Shown here: piece by piece, positions 6,929-7,065 of the stretch
Layout of the letters: each line of letters starts with the position of its first letter
Numbering within the stretch: position 1 is the stretch's first letter
Assembly (NCBI GenBank): GCA_030610515.1
Contig: JAUWRQ010000049.1
Span: forward strand, 1 to 7,065
Source of the DNA: Candidatus Eiseniibacteriota bacterium
GTDB lineage: Bacteria > Joyebacterota > Joyebacteria > Joyebacterales > Joyebacteraceae
Reading direction: 5' to 3'
DNA: 7,065 nucleotides
Position numbers and translations under genes: made by a program
Notes under the pieces: generated by a model
The model's input: the letters and a program-made list of their open reading frames with translations, nothing else
What the model was told of the DNA's origin: nothing
The model's database searches: none

Positions 6929-6990
6929 CGTAGCCTCTTCGGTTGACCTGTCCGACCATTAGACAGCGGATGAGACCCTCCCGTTCTCAT
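6925..6990 (-). CDS. Possible 21-codon leader ORF overlapping the start of the M16 lipoprotein gene
   Basis: A short ORF begins at ATG 6990 and ends at a TGA that overlaps the M16 start codon as ATGA, the classic layout for translational coupling. AGGGG (7002-6998) lies 7 nt before its ATG. The peptide starts MRTGGSHPLSNG and has a basic C-terminus; no family is recognised, and there is no run of identical or regulatory codons that would mark an attenuator. Its start codon sits inside the inverted repeat at 6969-6991. A 22-codon ORF can easily arise by chance, and the M16 gene has its own AGAGG site, so this is a weak candidate. Confidence 0.2.
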   Translation of the reverse strand: MRTGGSHPLSNGRTGQPKRLR

Positions 6991-6991
6991 C
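6969..6991 (-). promoter_or_regulatory. Perfect 7-bp inverted repeat in the leader of the M16 lipoprotein gene
   Basis: On the minus strand GATGAGA and TCTCATC flank the 9-nt spacer ACGGGAGGG. It could be an mRNA hairpin in the 5' leader or a dyad operator for a repressor. It lies between the possible promoter and the M16 start, about 40 nt upstream of the ATG at 6928. No T-run follows, so it is not an intrinsic terminator. No known regulator motif is recognised. Confidence 0.35.
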
Positions 6992-7008
6992 GGGGAGCCC
7001 CTCGAAGG

Positions 7009-7037
7009 ATTCTATGGAGGGCGGCTAGCCCGGTCTA
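7009..7037 (-). promoter_or_regulatory. Possible sigma70-type promoter for the gene cluster
   Basis: On the minus strand TAGACC (7037-7032, four of six matches to TTGACA) and TAGAAT (7014-7009, five of six matches to TATAAT) are separated by exactly 17 bp. The spacer holds an 8-bp palindrome, GGCTAGCC (7030-7023). An imperfect palindrome at 7042-7057 lies just upstream of the -35 box. The position, about 80 bp before the first M16 gene, is sensible. All three minus-strand frames meet a stop at or before 7012, so the region is not inside an upstream gene, although up to 17 terminal codons of one could be present. Promoter predictions by eye are weak. Confidence 0.3.
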
Positions 7038-7065
7038 GGCGTTTCGGGACCCGGAAAGCGAGCGC

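Noticed and set aside
6929..7065. tRNA or end of an upstream gene at the right edge
   Set aside because: No cloverleaf or TTCGA-type T-loop is visible. All minus-strand frames hit stops by 7012, so at most 17 unplaceable codons of an upstream gene could be present.
1..7065. Mobile element, CRISPR array, toxin-antitoxin or defence system
   Set aside because: No direct repeats, terminal inverted repeats, transposase or integrase motifs, or small paired genes were found. The window is almost filled by six housekeeping and envelope genes.

Overview
The window is a GC-rich, tightly packed bacterial chromosome segment. All six recognisable genes lie on the minus strand, so they read from high to low coordinates. 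In transcription order they are: an M16-family lipoprotein (6928-5603), a second secreted M16-family protein (5570-4227), a secreted N-acetylmuramoyl-L-alanine amidase with AMIN, Amidase_3 and LysM parts (4180-2882), a membrane-anchored YbbR-repeat protein (2836-1904), tsaD (1800-778), and the 5' third of priA (751 down to the window edge). Gaps between genes are 26-103 bp and no gene overlaps the next, so one operon or a few closely coupled units are likely.

The genes fall into two themes. The first four products are exported or membrane-anchored. They carry in turn a lipobox, a Sec signal peptide, a second Sec signal peptide and one N-terminal transmembrane helix, and together look like a cell-envelope module. 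The last two are cytoplasmic information-processing proteins: TsaD makes the t6A37 tRNA modification and PriA restarts stalled replication forks. I see no phage, transposon, CRISPR or RNA gene, and nothing in codon or base use suggests recent transfer.

The most interesting observation is that both M16-family proteins have lost the HxxEH zinc motif. They keep the rest of the fold signature, including a shared HPYxRPxxGT segment. The usual bacterial arrangement is one catalytic and one non-catalytic subunit, but here neither gene appears catalytic. Also notable are a YbbR protein without the diadenylate cyclase gene (cdaA) that commonly sits beside it, and a 137-bp leader in front of the first M16 gene. 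That leader holds a possible promoter, a perfect 7-bp inverted repeat, and a 21-codon ORF whose stop overlaps the M16 start as ATGA.

The organism is probably a diderm bacterium, judging from the lipoprotein, the AMIN-type amidase and the periplasmic M16 pair. The high GC and the gene mix would fit an uncultivated lineage near the FCB superphylum, but this placement is a weak inference. No ordinary 'known operon' from a model organism matches the whole order.
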